Origin: Acephala macrosclerotiorum
Taxonomy: Eukaryota; Ascomycota; Leotiomycetes; Helotiales; Mollisiaceae
DNA: 64,000 nucleotides
Direction of reading: 5' to 3'
Assembly (NCBI GenBank): GCA_014904845.1
Contig: MU119399.1
Location: 1-64,000 of the forward strand
In this document: positions 26,271 through 39,800 of the stretch, in pieces
Layout: every line of letters starts with the position of its first letter
Position numbering within the stretch: position 1 is the stretch's first letter
Made by a program: the position numbers and the translations under genes
The notes under the pieces: model-generated
What the model was told of the DNA's origin: nothing
The model's database searches: none
What the model saw: only the letters and a program-made list of their open reading frames with translations

Positions 26271-29099
26271 ATTCAATGTTTTCAAAGTATTAATAATTAT
26301 TTTTATTCTTTTTTGGATTTTTGAAAACAATATTATACTTTTAAAGAATCTTCGTAGTAAGATTTCATTAGTAGAATTATTACTTCTAATATCGAACTAT
26401 TATTTCAAAGTTTTATTTTTCGATTAATCTACGTTTATTTTTTTTCGTTTTTCGTTTTAAACACTTTATAAAATTTATTATTACAATTCGATTTTTAAAT
26501 ACTTCTTTTCTACTTTTACTCTTTGTTAAAAATTTTCTCGTGCGCTTTGAATTTTGTTTTTCGATTTACTCATTATTACTATATTTATTATTACTATATT
26601 TATCGACAATTTTTCGTAGAATTTATCAATAGTCGTTTTATTAAAACTTTAAACGTTAATATTATTACCGTTAAAAATATACAACGATAAATTCGATTCT
26701 CTCAAAATTTTTCTATTAGTATTAATTTTACTCTTTTTTTAAATAATAAATTGAATAAATTTTTGAATTTTTTGTATATTTTTAAAACGTTTATCGAGAT
26801 CGTAATTAAAAAGTTTTTTAATTATTTATCTTATAATTTAATTATACTAATATCGATTGTTTCTAAGTATAAACGATCGCGAAAATCGATTACGATTCTA
26901 AAAATTATAATACTATTAATCGTTTTTTCAATAATAATACTTACGATTAATTAATTCATTTATAAATGGACAACGATTCACGAAAAAGTAATCAATAAAA
27001 AGATCGATTTTTTCGTTTTTTATTCGCTCGAAATACTCGAAATAGTATTACTCGTTTTATTGATCGTTATATGCAATATTAGTTTTTATTACATTTCTTT
27101 AAACGATCAATAATATACTTTGCGAAAGTTTAATTAACGTTAAATTATATGAAATTTTATATTCGCTTTTTTTTATATTATTGTATTTTTCTCGTTTTCA
27201 ATTAAAGTTTTTTTTTCATTTATATTTTCATAAAAAAATAAACTAATTCTAATTTTAATTTATAGAAATTATAATATTATTCAACTTTTGAAATATTTTC
27301 ACAATATTAATATTTAAAGCGATTTTCAAATCGTTAAATAATACGAAAAAAAAAAAAGTTTTTTCAGTTTTTTAATAAAATTATTTATTTAAATTAAAAA
27401 TTTTAATACGAATATTTGTTGAATTCTTTAAATTTGAATAATACGTAAAATTGAAAATTGAAATTCGATATAGATTTTTTTAGCGATTATATATATTCTT
27501 CGCTAAATCTTTTTTATAAGCAATTCGAGTAAAATAAAAAATAAAAAATTATTAATTGCATTTAAAATCATTTTTTGTATTATAATATTTAAATATTTTT
27601 ATCAAATTTTCAAGTATTTTAAATCGTTAATTTCATTGTATTATCGTTTCTTTTTTTTATATTTATATACAATAATCGCTTTTTCGTACATTTTATTGTA
27701 ATTATAAATAAATATTTCTATTGACTCGTAATCGATTTTTTTGAAGATTTATTTTTTAATATATATTGAAAATCTTTTTATAAATTCGCGTTTTTAATAT
27801 TGTTTGTTTAATTTGTTTCGTTTAATCAATTCTTTAAATACTCGATTGAATAAATCTACGTACGTTTTTATCGCTAAAAAATTTTTCGTAAATTAATTAA
27901 TAATTTTATATAAAAATTCTATATTTACTCGATAGTATTTTTAATTGTATTCGCGAAATTCTTTTTTTAAAGCGTTGTAAAATTCTTTTTTCAAATAGTT
28001 TTCAATACTATACTTTAGTATAAATCGAATTTACTTTTTGTAAATCGAATTAATATATTACAAAAATCGTATTTTTTTAGTTTTTGAAATAATTTTATAG
28101 TTTTTATATATATCGTTGTATTGTTCTAGAAAAATCGTAATATTGTTTTCTTTGAACTAAAGTATTTTAAAAACTCTAAAAAGAAATATTTGTAGTTTTA
28201 ATACGAGTACGTATTTCTCGAAGTTTTACATTTTTAAAAAATTGTTTTTATTGTTCGTAGAAAATTTTCTAAAAAAAATCGATAATATAATTAAAATAAA
28301 AATATTTTTTATCGAAAAAAGTAAATTTTAATACGAATAATTTATTGATTTTAGTTTTTAAACTGAAAATTAATTTGATAATTCAAAAGTACGAATTTTC
28401 GAGTTATTGTTTTTAAGTAAAATTCGTTTTGAAAATTGATTTTTATTTATATCGTTTTTTTATAAGATTTTTTTTATTCTAATTTTTATTCGAAATTTCG
28501 TTCGTTTGTTCGTTCTAATAAAATATATTTTTTAAATAAACATTTTTTTAATCGATTTCTCTCGATTAAAATCTTTTGTTTTAATTTTTTTCGTATTATT
28601 TTCTAAAATTCGAGACTTATTTTGATTTTATTATTTTAATTTGAAAATAATTACAAGCGATCCGCGAATTGCAACTTTCAAAAGAATTAAAATTAAAATA
28701 TAAAATAATAAAACAATTTCGCTTTTTAATACTATAATCTTTTTTTTTTCTCGTATTAAAATTTTCTTTTTTATATTCCAATTTCCGTTGAAAATAGAAT
28801 CAATTACTATAAGTAATTATTACAAATTCTTTTTTTTCTTTTCTATATTCGCTTTAATACTAATTATCTCGAGTAATTCAATATATAATTCTTATAAATT
28901 AATACTTTTTTGCAATTTCGTAATCTTATAATCAAATCATTTAATCTCGAACAATATAATCAAAATAAAAAATTTTTATCAATTGATTTTCAATTTCCAA
29001 TTTCTAGTAATTTGAATTTCTTTTTAATAGTAATAAAAAATAAAATACACAAATCGCATATAAACAATTTTTAGCGAGATTTATTAGAACAATTTACTT

Positions 29100-29117
29100 C
29101 TCGACGTCGCTTTACCA
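29100..29117 (-). other. Primer-binding site of element II
   Basis: On the - strand TGGTAAAGCGACGTCGAG begins one base inside the right LTR. TGG is the complement of the CCA tail of a tRNA, and this is where reverse transcription would be primed. The implied tRNA 3' end is ...CGACGTCGCTTTACCA; the tRNA was not identified. The CpGs are intact, which helps explain its survival. Confidence 0.6.
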
Positions 29118-29118
29118 A

Positions 29119-29372
29119 TATAAAAAAATAATAAAATATAAAACAAAAAAATTCAATCGTAAATTAATTCGTTTTAATCAATAGATTAAATTTATTCGAA
29201 ATAATTCGTAATCCGTAAATCAATCAATCAATCAAAGTAGAAATAGAAAAAATTATTAATTAATTTATAGTAAACGAAAGCTCCTTATGTACTAGAAAAC
29301 ACGTGATCAATACTGTTCTCGAAACTAGCTATTTACAAGGATTTTGAAAAGAGAACATATAACTCTATTACA
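29119..29372 (-). repeat. Right (5') LTR of element II
   Basis: 254-bp partner of 17264-17517. It includes the shared segment AACGAAAGCTCCTTATG and ends ATTACA on the + strand (TGTAAT on the coding strand). Confidence 0.85.
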
Positions 29373-32300
29373 ATATATTTATATTTTAGTAATATTTAAT
29401 TTGTTATAAATTTTTTTAATAATTATTTATTTTTTTAATAAATATAATAAAATTATATATTAATAATTTCGCTTTTATTATTTTAATATAAAAATATTAA
29501 ATATTTAAACAAATTATTACATTTAAATAATAATATTATAATAATAATAAAAAGTTTAATTTAATTAAAAAGTATTACCACGAATTATATAGTCCGTGAC
29601 ACGTGACTAGACTAGTGCCTGAGACACTAGTGTAAAAAAGCAAAGTTTTTCGTAATAAAAATATTTTAATAAAATTATAATTTATAAATATTAAAATTAA
29701 TAAAAAATTATTATTTTTAATTTTATTATATTAATTAATATAACGATATTATATACGTAAATAATAATAATATTTAAATTTAATAAATTTAATAATTATA
29801 AATTATTTTAAAATTAATATAAAATATTAAATAAATATTAAAAAAACGACGAATTTTTATTTTTTTTATTTTTTTTTTTAAAATATAATTATTAAAAATT
29901 AATAATAATATTAAAACGTTGAATATTTATAAAAAATTAATTTAAAAAAATATAAATAAATTTTTTTTAAATAATATAAATAATAATTTTTTGATTTTTT
30001 TTAAATTTTATTATTTAATTATTATTTTAATAAATTAAATATTTTATAATTTATATATTATTATTTTTATATTTAAAATAATATTTATTTTAAAAAAATT
30101 ATTAAATATATAATATTAATAATTTATTATTTTAAATTTTGAAAAATTTTTAATTTAAATTATATTATAATCGAAAAAAAAATATATAATAATTATTAAA
30201 TAAAATATTATAAAAAAATTATTAAAATAAAAAAATATATTAAATAATATATAAAATAAAAATATAATATTAAAAAATTATTAATTATTATAATATAATA
30301 ATTAATAAATATTATATTAATAAAATCTTTTAATTATTAAAAATTAAATTTATAAATTAATTAAATAAAAAATTAAAACGTATTTTAAAAAAATAAAATA
30401 AAAATTAACAATTTATTTTTTAAATATAATATTAATAAATTATTATAAAATATAAAAAAATTAAAATATAATAATAAATTTATTTTTGAATTTTTTAAAT
30501 TAAAATAATTTTTTTATAAAAAAAAATTTATTATTTCGTTTATTATAAAATAAATAATTTAAAATATATTTATAAAAAATAAAATTTATTAATAATAAGT
30601 TTTTTTAAATTATTATATAAAATAAATTTTTATATAATATATATTTAATCGATTTTTTAAAAAAATTTAATTATTATAAATATATTTAATAAAAAATAAT
30701 AATAAATAATTTTTTAAAATATTTAAAAATTTTTAAATATATATTAATAATTATAAATATATAAAGAATATTTAATTAAACGTTTTTTATTTTAATAAAA
30801 ATTAAATTTAAAAGCGAAAAAAATTATATAATTTAAAATAATATAAATTTTTTTTTATAAAATATATTATTAATTATATAATTATAATTAAAAATCTTTT
30901 ATAATTTTATAATATAACGATTAATTATATATAAAAATATATTAAATAATAATTAATTTAATATAAAAAAATAATAATTAAAAATAAATTATTTTTTTAA
31001 TTTGTTTTTTAATTTAATTGTTTATAATATATAATTATAAAATATAATATAAAAAAAAATAAAAATAAAAACGTAAATAATATTATAATATTATAATAAA
31101 ATTAATAAAAATATAATAAATAAAAATATATTTATTAAAATAATAAAATTTAAAAAAATTAAATAATAATAAATATTATTAAATATAAAATTTTATTTAA
31201 TATTAATAATATAAATAAAAAAAAAATTATTATAAAAATTAATAATTTTTTAATTTAAATATAACGTTTTAATATATAAATTTTTATAAAAATAAAATAT
31301 TATTAAATAAAAATTAAAAATAATATTTTTCGTATTATAATTAATTATTAATATATTATTTAATTATAAATTATAATTTTTTTAAAAAAAAATAAAATTT
31401 TAATAAAAAAATTTAAATAAAAAAATTAATTTAATATTATAAAAAAAATATAAAATTTATATTAAATATTAATAAATTATTTATTAATTATAATATATAT
31501 ATAAAATAATATTTTGAATTTAAAAATTTTATATAATATATATATAAATCGAAAATTAAAAAAATTTATTTTATTTTAAATTAAATTTTTTAATATTTTA
31601 TTTAATTATAAATTTAAATTTTTTATTTTAATAATTAAAAAAAAATTAAATAAATTTTTTTTTTTAAAAAAAATATTTTAATAATATAATTAAAAAAAAA
31701 TTATAATAATAAAAAAATATAATAATTAAAATTAAAAATAATAATATTATTATTAAAAATTTTTATTATAAAAAAATATAAAATCGTAAAAAACATAAAT
31801 TTATTAAATTTTAATAAAATATTAAACGTTTTAAATTTTTAAATTATATTATAAAAATTTAATATTTATTATATATTATAATATTTTTTAATAAATTAAT
31901 TAAATAATTATATTTAAATATTTTAAATAAATTTATATAAAATTATTTATTATAAAAAATATTAATTTTTAAAATTATTTATTAAAAATTATATAATTAT
32001 AAAATTAAATTTTATTATTTTAAATAAAAATATAAAATTTTTATTTTTTTTAATATATAATTTTAAAAAAATAATTTAAAATTTATTTTAAAAATTATAT
32101 AATTATAAAAATAATTATTATTAATTTTAATATTTAAAATTTTATTATTACGATTTTTATTAAATATAATTAAATGTTATTAATTTATATAATAATAAAT
32201 TAATAAAAAAATATTTAATTAAATTTTATACAATTTAAATTAATTAATAAATAAAAATTATAAATATAATTATAATTATAAAATTTTAATAAAATAATTA

Positions 32301-32599
32301 TATATTATTTTAAAATTATAAAATCGTTAAATTTTTAATAAATTAATTAAATTTAATATTTTTTACTTATAATTAAAATAATTTATATTATATAAATAAT
32401 ATATAATTTAATAAAAATTAATATTTATTTTTAAAACGAACAATTTATAATAATTTTAATAATAATTTTAAACGTATATAAAAAATTTAAAATAATTAAA
32501 AATTTTAAAAATAATAATAAAAAACAAATATAATTAAAATAAAAAATAAAAAATAATAATAAAATATTTATTAAATTTAATATAAATAAAAATTGAAAT
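29373..32599. other. AT desert with one short GC-normal core
   Basis: Apart from 29575-29650, the 3.2 kb is essentially A+T with sparse CpG. No frame, RNA gene or repeat boundary could be supported. Probably another saturated transposon. Confidence 0.6.
29575..29650. other. Short GC-normal core in AT desert
   Basis: About 70 bp, from TTACCACGAATTATATAG through CACGTGACTAGACTAGTGCC to ACACTAGTGTAAAA, keep C and G in non-CpG contexts while both flanks are saturated. It contains the palindromes CACGTG and ACACTAGTGT. It resembles the LTR core of element I in size and behaviour but not in sequence. It may be the core of another LTR family. Confidence 0.6.
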
Positions 32600-33290
32600 A
32601 ATAAAGTTTATTTTCAATTACGAAGTTTATATACTAGTTGGTAGCACGTGTTTTATATATAGAGTCTTCTCGTAATAATTCTCTTCTCTTAAAAAAGAAA
32701 GGCATTGCCAATACGTCCTCGTATATAAATTGTTTATCAAAATATATGCTCGCTCATATATCCATACGGACCTTCTATGCCTAGCTTGTATCTCTAAAGA
32801 GCACCAGCACTAGACATCTATTTCTCCCGAATGTAGGCACAGCGCCAGCTGCACCGTCGATATGCTTTCAAGCATCGAGTATAAAGCTTTCTAAGGCCGG
32901 GAATCGATGCTTAAAGGCACAAAAAGAATAGTAGAGCGATCGGAACTGCATTCGGCATCGGCATGCAGTGACGTCGGTTATAGGGGCAAGCAAGGGCCCA
33001 AAAGCAGTATCGAGAGCGACAAGAACGATCGATTCGACGGTAGGTTTAATAAAGAGCTTGGTAGATCGTTTAGAGGGTCGGTGGCGTCATTGTCGTCATT
33101 GTCGTCGTCTTCGAGGTTATTAAAGCTGAGTAGCGGCCTTAGGCATGGATTAAAACTCAATTAAGAGCTCAAGAGAAAGGTTCGAGAGCAGTTTAATTAC
33201 TAGACGATTAAAAAGCTTCGTAAAAGTCGTAGAAACAATTTCGCGAATAACGCGTTTAATAAAAAGTTGTATTTCAATTTTAAAAACAAT
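32600..33290. other. 0.7-kb island of normal composition, unidentified
   Basis: GC-normal sequence with sharp edges against A+T on both sides. Both strands have a modest open frame across 32907-33164 (+, 85 codons, ends in a Ser/Leu-rich stretch) and 32978-33160 (-, Asp/Asn-rich, NLEDDDNDDNDATDPLNDLP). They overlap on opposite strands, so at most one can be real. No family is recognised. It may be a fragment of a gene or transposon that was single-copy or too short for RIP. A GTCGTCATT-type trinucleotide run near 33085-33115 explains part of the low-complexity peptide. Confidence 0.5.
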
Positions 33291-35869
33291 TGAAATAGCG
33301 TATTAAAAAATTATAATAATATAAACGTTTATATCGATCGAGAATATTAAAAAAATTAAAATAAAATAAAAAATTATTAATATTTAATTAAAAAATCGAT
33401 AATATCGTTTAAAAAAAACAAAAATTTAATATTGTTATTATTTATTACAAAAATAAATAAATATATATAATATAAATAAAAATTAAAATAATAATTTATT
33501 AAATAAAAAATTCAATTATATATAAATAATAAAAATTACGTATATAATATATTATTAAAAAGAAAGTTTACTAAAAAATTAGTAAATTATTTTTATTATT
33601 TATAATATTAATTCGATTTTATTAATTTGTTTTTAAAATTATAAAAATTATAATATTATTAATTTAATAATAAATAATTATTAATTTAATATTATAAATA
33701 ATAAATATATTATCGTAATTTTATAAATATTATTTTAACGTTTTTTTAGCGTTAATTTAATAATTATAATTTTTATTTTTATATTTTTTTTAATAATATT
33801 TTCTTTTATATTAAATTAAATATATAATTAAAAAATATTAAATATATTAAAATTATTATTCGTTTTATATAATTTTATAATATATATAATTTAATTATTA
33901 CGTATTATAATATATAAATTTTTAAATATAAAAAAAATTATAAATTAAATATATTATTTATTATAATAAAATAATTATATTATAAACGTAAATTATAATA
34001 TAATTTTTTAATATAAAAAATATTTACGTTTTTTATATATTTAAATATTTTAATTTTTAAAAAATAAATTTTAATTTTTAATTGTAAATTTTTTTAATTT
34101 TAATATATATTTTTACGTTTTATTTATAAAAACGTAATTCGTTATAATAATTTAATTTTTATTTTTAATATAATATTTTTTTTTTTTTAATTTTTATTTA
34201 ATTATTTAATATATTATAACGTTATATAAAATTTAATTAAATTTTTATTTTTAATAATAAAATAATATTTTATAATTATATTTTTTTTTATATATTATTA
34301 TTATTTTTTATAATAAAATATATTTTAATATTAATATTAATTTCATAAAAAAAAATTTTTTATTTTATTATAACGTTTATTAAATTATTTTAATTTTTAA
34401 TTTTATTTGTTTTTATATAAATATTTTAATAAATTAAATTATAAACTTTAATAAATTTTAATTATTTTATATTTTTCGTATTAATATTAATTAAAAATTT
34501 ATTTAATATATTTAATTTTTTTATTAATTTAAATATTAAAAAAACGTATATATTTTAATAAAAAAAAATCAAATAATTATTAATTTTTAATATAAAATAT
34601 TTTATAATATTAATATTAATTAATTTTATTTGTATTATTTTTATTAATCGTTTATTTTAAAAATTAATATTAATTTTTTTTAAATTATACGTTATTTATA
34701 TAATATAAATTATTTTAATTATAAACGAAAAATATTAAATTTAATTAATTTTTTTATATATTTTTTCAAAATTTTTAAAATTTAATATTTTATTCAAAAT
34801 TTCGTATTTGAATTTATAAAATTATATATCGAAGTTTTTTTAAAAAAAGAAAAAATTTATCGATTAATTACAATATTTCGTATTATTCGAGATTTTCGAT
34901 TTATTATTTTATTGATATCGAACGAAAAAAAAAAATTAAAATAATAAAAATACGATCGCAAAAATACGATTTAAAATAATATTTTATATATAATTAAATA
35001 CTAAGAAAACGATTTTTTGTATATTATTTATTATTGATTTTACGAGAAAACGATTATTATTATATAAATAATATTTATATCGAATATAAATTTTCTCGTT
35101 TTATTATTTAAAATAAATATTTATTTAAAATTATAAAACGAAAAAATCTAAAAAAACTTTAAAAATATTTTATTTTATTAAATATTTTCTCGAAAATGTT
35201 ACTCGAGTAATTTATCGAATATCGAGTAATAATATAATTAATAAAAAAAAAATAAAAATTTTAAAAAATAAAAATTCGCAAAAAAATCGTTTATTAATAT
35301 AAGTTTTAATAATAATATAAATTTAAAAAAGTTTTCAATTATAAATAAACGATTATTTTAATAAGAAATTTTAAATATTTTCAAAATCGAAAAATAAATT
35401 TTTTTATTAATAATATAAATTTTCTCGTTATTAAAATAATTTTAATATATAATATTAAAATAATAATAAATTTTATTAATCGTCGATAATATTTTCGATT
35501 TTAAAATCGAAATTAAAAAAAGAAAATAATATAGACTCAACTTTAAAATAAGTACTAAAAAAAAAATTAATTAAAAAAATAAATATAAATATTAATTTAT
35601 TAATAATAATTTCAAATATAAATTTTATATAAATAAAAAAAAACGATAACGAGAAATTAAACGCTAAAAAAAAAAATATACTTTGTAAAAAAATTTAAAA
35701 ATTTTTTTTTTTTCTATTAAAAAATTCTATTTAAAAAGCTAATAATAATAAAATCTCGTTTATAAATTTAATTCGAATTAAATCTCTAGAAATTTAAAGC
35801 GACGCTCGCAATTAAAAAGTGATTTCCAAGACTAATATATATATAATTAAAAAACCGATATAGTAAATT
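33291..35869. other. AT-rich spacer, intermediate RIP in right half
   Basis: 33291-34750 is saturated A+T. From about 34780 to 35869 CpG becomes denser and some non-CpG C/G returns, for example CTCGAGATC-like and TCTCGTT patterns, suggesting a differently aged repeat. No frame or family is readable. Confidence 0.5.
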
Positions 35870-35975
35870 AAAGTCCTCGAACTTATTCTCTTTTCGAAGG
35901 TTCTATTCCAAGCTCGTCGGCCCCACTATGTCTCGTGGTCTAACGGCCGCCAGTAGACAATAAAATCAACAATAC
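35870..35975. other. GC-normal fragment with tRNA-like box motifs
   Basis: About 100 bp of normal composition directly abut the broken end of R1 copy c. The + strand contains GGTTCTATTCC, close to a Pol III B box, and GTGGTCTAACGGC, close to a tRNA D-arm/A box. They are in the wrong order for one tRNA, and no cloverleaf folds by eye. It could be a tRNA-derived SINE scrap or coincidence. Confidence 0.3.
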
Positions 35976-36876
35976 CAAATTTAATCGAGGTGCTCAAATG
36001 CAGCGATTTAATTGGTTCATTAAGGAATTTTGCACTCTCGTAACTTCGGACTAATATACAACCGATCCGATGAAAAACACCAAAACTTCGATTTACGTTG
36101 CGACTACAATCAAAAGTTATTTACTAATACAAACTATATAAGACTTATAAATAAATTGAAATTCAATTAAATACTATTAGATTTCAAGTTTTAAGCGATT
36201 CTATTAATTCGTTGTTGCGCAAATCAATAGAATATAATCGCACTCAGCAAAAATGGCGACCGCAAAACTGCCGAAGTGCGTTTCTGCCTTAGGCATTAAG
36301 GCACTCACTTAAGTGAGTTGCGCAGCTTTCGAGGGGGGTCCCAGGGGGTCTCCCCCTGGAATTATATGCTAAGTAAAGTAATCTAAATTGATTGAATTGA
36401 TCGTAGTAACTCAATATAAGAGACGGGGGTCCCAGGGGGTGTCCCCCTGGTGTGAGGCTCTACTGGAAGTGCGTTTTTGCCTTAGGCACCAAGGCTTCTA
36501 GCTGTAAAACACTCTCTAATCCAGCTGCGCAGCTCTAAAGGGGGGGTTGTCCCCCTGGTAATAAAACTCTGTAGCAACTGGGTCTCTGCCTTAGGCACTA
36601 ATGAGCTTATCAGCTTATCGGCTCACCGCTCGGCAGAATCTAGAACTCTACTCTATTTTCAAATGCTTATAAAACGTTCAAATTAAGAGCTATTAGCTTG
36701 AAATTTGAAATAAGAATAAATTACTAAAGTCGAAGACTTTGAAACTCTTCGCAGAAGCGCCTTTGCGAGGCCTACGAAGCAAAATGTGCATCGAGTAAAG
36801 AAAAAAAAAGTTCGTCTATTGATTGGCTCGCTTATGAGTCGGCGAACGAACTCTTTCTTTTAAAACGAGAAAAACA
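35976..36876 (-). repeat. R1 repeat, copy c (3'-truncated)
   Basis: Reverse-oriented copy, about 900 bp. The right edge reads AAAACA (TGTTTT on the R1 strand). The left edge stops inside R1, about 60 bp short of the AACA end, where similarity to copy d breaks at CAAATTTA. It has two full GC palindromes (36341-36359, 36432-36450) and a third partial one near 36541-36558. It is lightly mutated. Confidence 0.8.
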
Positions 36877-39800
36877 TTTTTTATTATATTTTAAAAAAAA
36901 TATTAAAAAATTCAAATTTCGATTTTTTTTATTAAAATTATTAAAATTAAAATAAAAATTTTTTTATTTAAATTATTTTTCATTTTTTTTTAAATATTAT
37001 TTTATGTTTTTATTTTTATTTATATATTATTTTATATTAATTTATTTCGTATTATTATTAAATTTTAAATATTTAATATATTATTTATAAATTTATTTTT
37101 TTAAAATTTTAATAAATAATATTTTTTAATTTATTATTATTTATTTTATTTTTATTTTATAAATATTAATAATTAATATTTATAAATTTAATTATAAATT
37201 TTTTTTTGAAAATTAATATTTTATAAAAAATATTAATTATAAATTTTATTTTAAAACGTATTTTTTTTATATTTTTTAATTTAAAATACATTATTAAATT
37301 ACGTATTAATAATAATAATATTAATAAAAAATATTTTAAATTAAATAATATAATATTTAAATTTTTTTTTAAAAAAATATATTTAAATTTATACAATATT
37401 TAATTTTTATAATATATTTAATATTTTATATAATATTTTAAATAAAAATAAATTTTTTATTATTATTTTTATTTTTAATTATTTTTTTTAATATTTAAAT
37501 AATTTTTTTTTTATTATTTTATATATTAATATATATTTACAATTTTTATTTTTATTTTTATTATTATATTATTTTGTAATTTATAATTTTAAATTTTAAT
37601 ATAAATAATTATTTTTATTAAATTGTAATTTTTAATTTTAATAATAAAAAATTTATATTAATTTTTTTTTTAATTAATTAATTTTTTATTTTTTTAATTA
37701 ATTTTTTATTTGTTTTTTTATTTATTTATAATTTTTTTTTTTTTAATATTTTATTATTTAATAAATTTATTATTAATTTTACGAATTTTTTTTTTAAATT
37801 TTTTATTTAAAAAAAAATTTATATAAATAAAACGTTTAAATTAAAAAATAATAATTATAATAATTTTTAAATTAAAAAAAAAAAAATTTAATTTTAATAG
37901 TAAAAATTTTTTTTTAATAAAAATTATAATAATAAATTTTTTTTAAATAATAAAAAATCTTTTTAAAATAAAATTAAAATTAAAATTCGTATAAGTTTAA
38001 ATTTATATATTAATAAAAGAAAAATAATAAATTTAAAAACGATTTTTAAATTTTTTTAAAATTTTAAATAATAAAAAAAAAATTAATATATTAAAAAGTT
38101 TATAATAAATTAATTTCTTTTAAATTTAATTAATAAAAAATAAATTTATAATATATTTTATTTATTTTATTTAAAATATAATCAATTTTAATTATTATAA
38201 TTTTTAAAATTTATTAATATTTGAATTTAAAAATTTAATATAATATTTATATATTATTTATTTATAATTTTTAAAATTTTAAAAAAATATATATTATTAA
38301 ATATTTTTTTTTAAACGATTAATTGTTTTATTTATATAAATTTATATATATTTTTAATATATAATATATATTTATAATTTTATAAAAATATTATAAATTA
38401 TAATAAAATTAAAATTATTTATTTTATTTATTATATTCAAATTATATTTAATTGAATATAATAAACAATTTAATAAAAATTTAATAATTGTTTTAATAAT
38501 AAAACAAATAATTCGAATATAATAAAATTTTATTTTTTATATTATTATTATTTAAAAAAATTTATTAATTTTATTAAATTATTTATTAATATTTTTATTA
38601 TTTTAATTTTTTTAATTTTAATAAATTAATAAATAAACGAATTAAAAAAAAAATTTATATTAATTTTTTTTTTTAATTATTATATAATGATTTTTTAAAT
38701 ATACGCGAAAAATTTACTATTAAATAATATTATAAAAATATATAAAAATTTAAATAAAATAATCGAAAATTAAATAAGAATTAAAACGAATATTAATATT
38801 AAATATATTAAAAAAAAATACAATTTTTAATATATTAATAATTATATTTTAATTATATTAATTTGTTTTTTTAAAAAAAAATTTTTTAAAAAAAATTAAT
38901 ATTTATTATTAATATTAAATTTCAATTTTAAAATATAATAAATAAATTATAATAATAAAAAAATTATAATATTAAAAAATTTTGAAATTATTATATTTAT
39001 ATTATTAAATTTAAAATTAAATATAAATAAAAATTTATTAATAATTCTAAATAATATTAAATTTATTATTTTTTTAATATATTTTTTTAATAAAAATTTT
39101 TTATTAAATAATTTTAATAATATAATTTTAATTAATAGAAATATAATATTTTTAAAATAAAAAAAAATAAAAAAAAATTTTTTTAAAAAAAAAATTATTA
39201 AAATTATTAAAATTAAAAATAAAATTTTTTTTTTATTAAAATATTTTTTTTACGATTTTATTATAATAATAAATATTTTAATATTTTATTATATAAATAT
39301 ATTAATTATTAAAATAATTATATTATTAATATTAAAATTAAAAAAAAAAAATTTATTTATTAAATTCATATTTTATTCATATAAATAAAATTTTTAAATT
39401 ATTTAATAAAATTTATTATTTTTAAATATTTTTTAAAAAATATAAAAATTATAAAAATATAAAAAACAAATTTTTTTATTATTATTTTTTTTTTAATTAT
39501 TTATTATATTTATTTAATAAATTAAATTTTTAATTTTATATTTTTAATATATAAAATATAAAAAATTTTAATTTAAAAAAATCATTAAATACAATTTAAT
39601 TTTTATAATTAAAATAAAAAATTTATCGATTTTATATAAATTTAAAATTTAAAAAATTTATTTATTTTTCGATTTTAATTTATTTAAAATTATATTCGTT
39701 TTTTTTTAAAAAAATAATTATAATTTAAAAATTAAAAATTTTTATTTTTATTATTATTATTAAATTTTTTAAATTAATTATAATTTAATTTCAATTTTTT

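Larger units (their letters stand above)
17264..29372 (-). mobile_element. Element II: 12.1-kb LTR retroelement, RIP-mutated
   Basis: Two direct repeats of exactly equal length (17264-17517 and 29119-29372, 254 bp) bound 11.6 kb of interior. Orientation is set by three signals on the - strand: LTRs start TGTAAT and end TATA (CA to TA by RIP), a TGG-type primer site lies one base inside the right LTR, and a purine tract touches the left LTR. At 12.1 kb it is longer than typical fungal copia or gypsy elements. Possible target duplication: TATAT at 17259-17263 and 29374-29378, ambiguous by one base in A/T sequence. No reverse-transcriptase or integrase motif could be read, so gypsy, copia and a large non-coding derivative all remain possible. 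Confidence 0.75.

Noticed and set aside
35900..35975. Intact tRNA gene
   Set aside because: Box-like motifs are in the wrong order and no cloverleaf could be drawn by eye.
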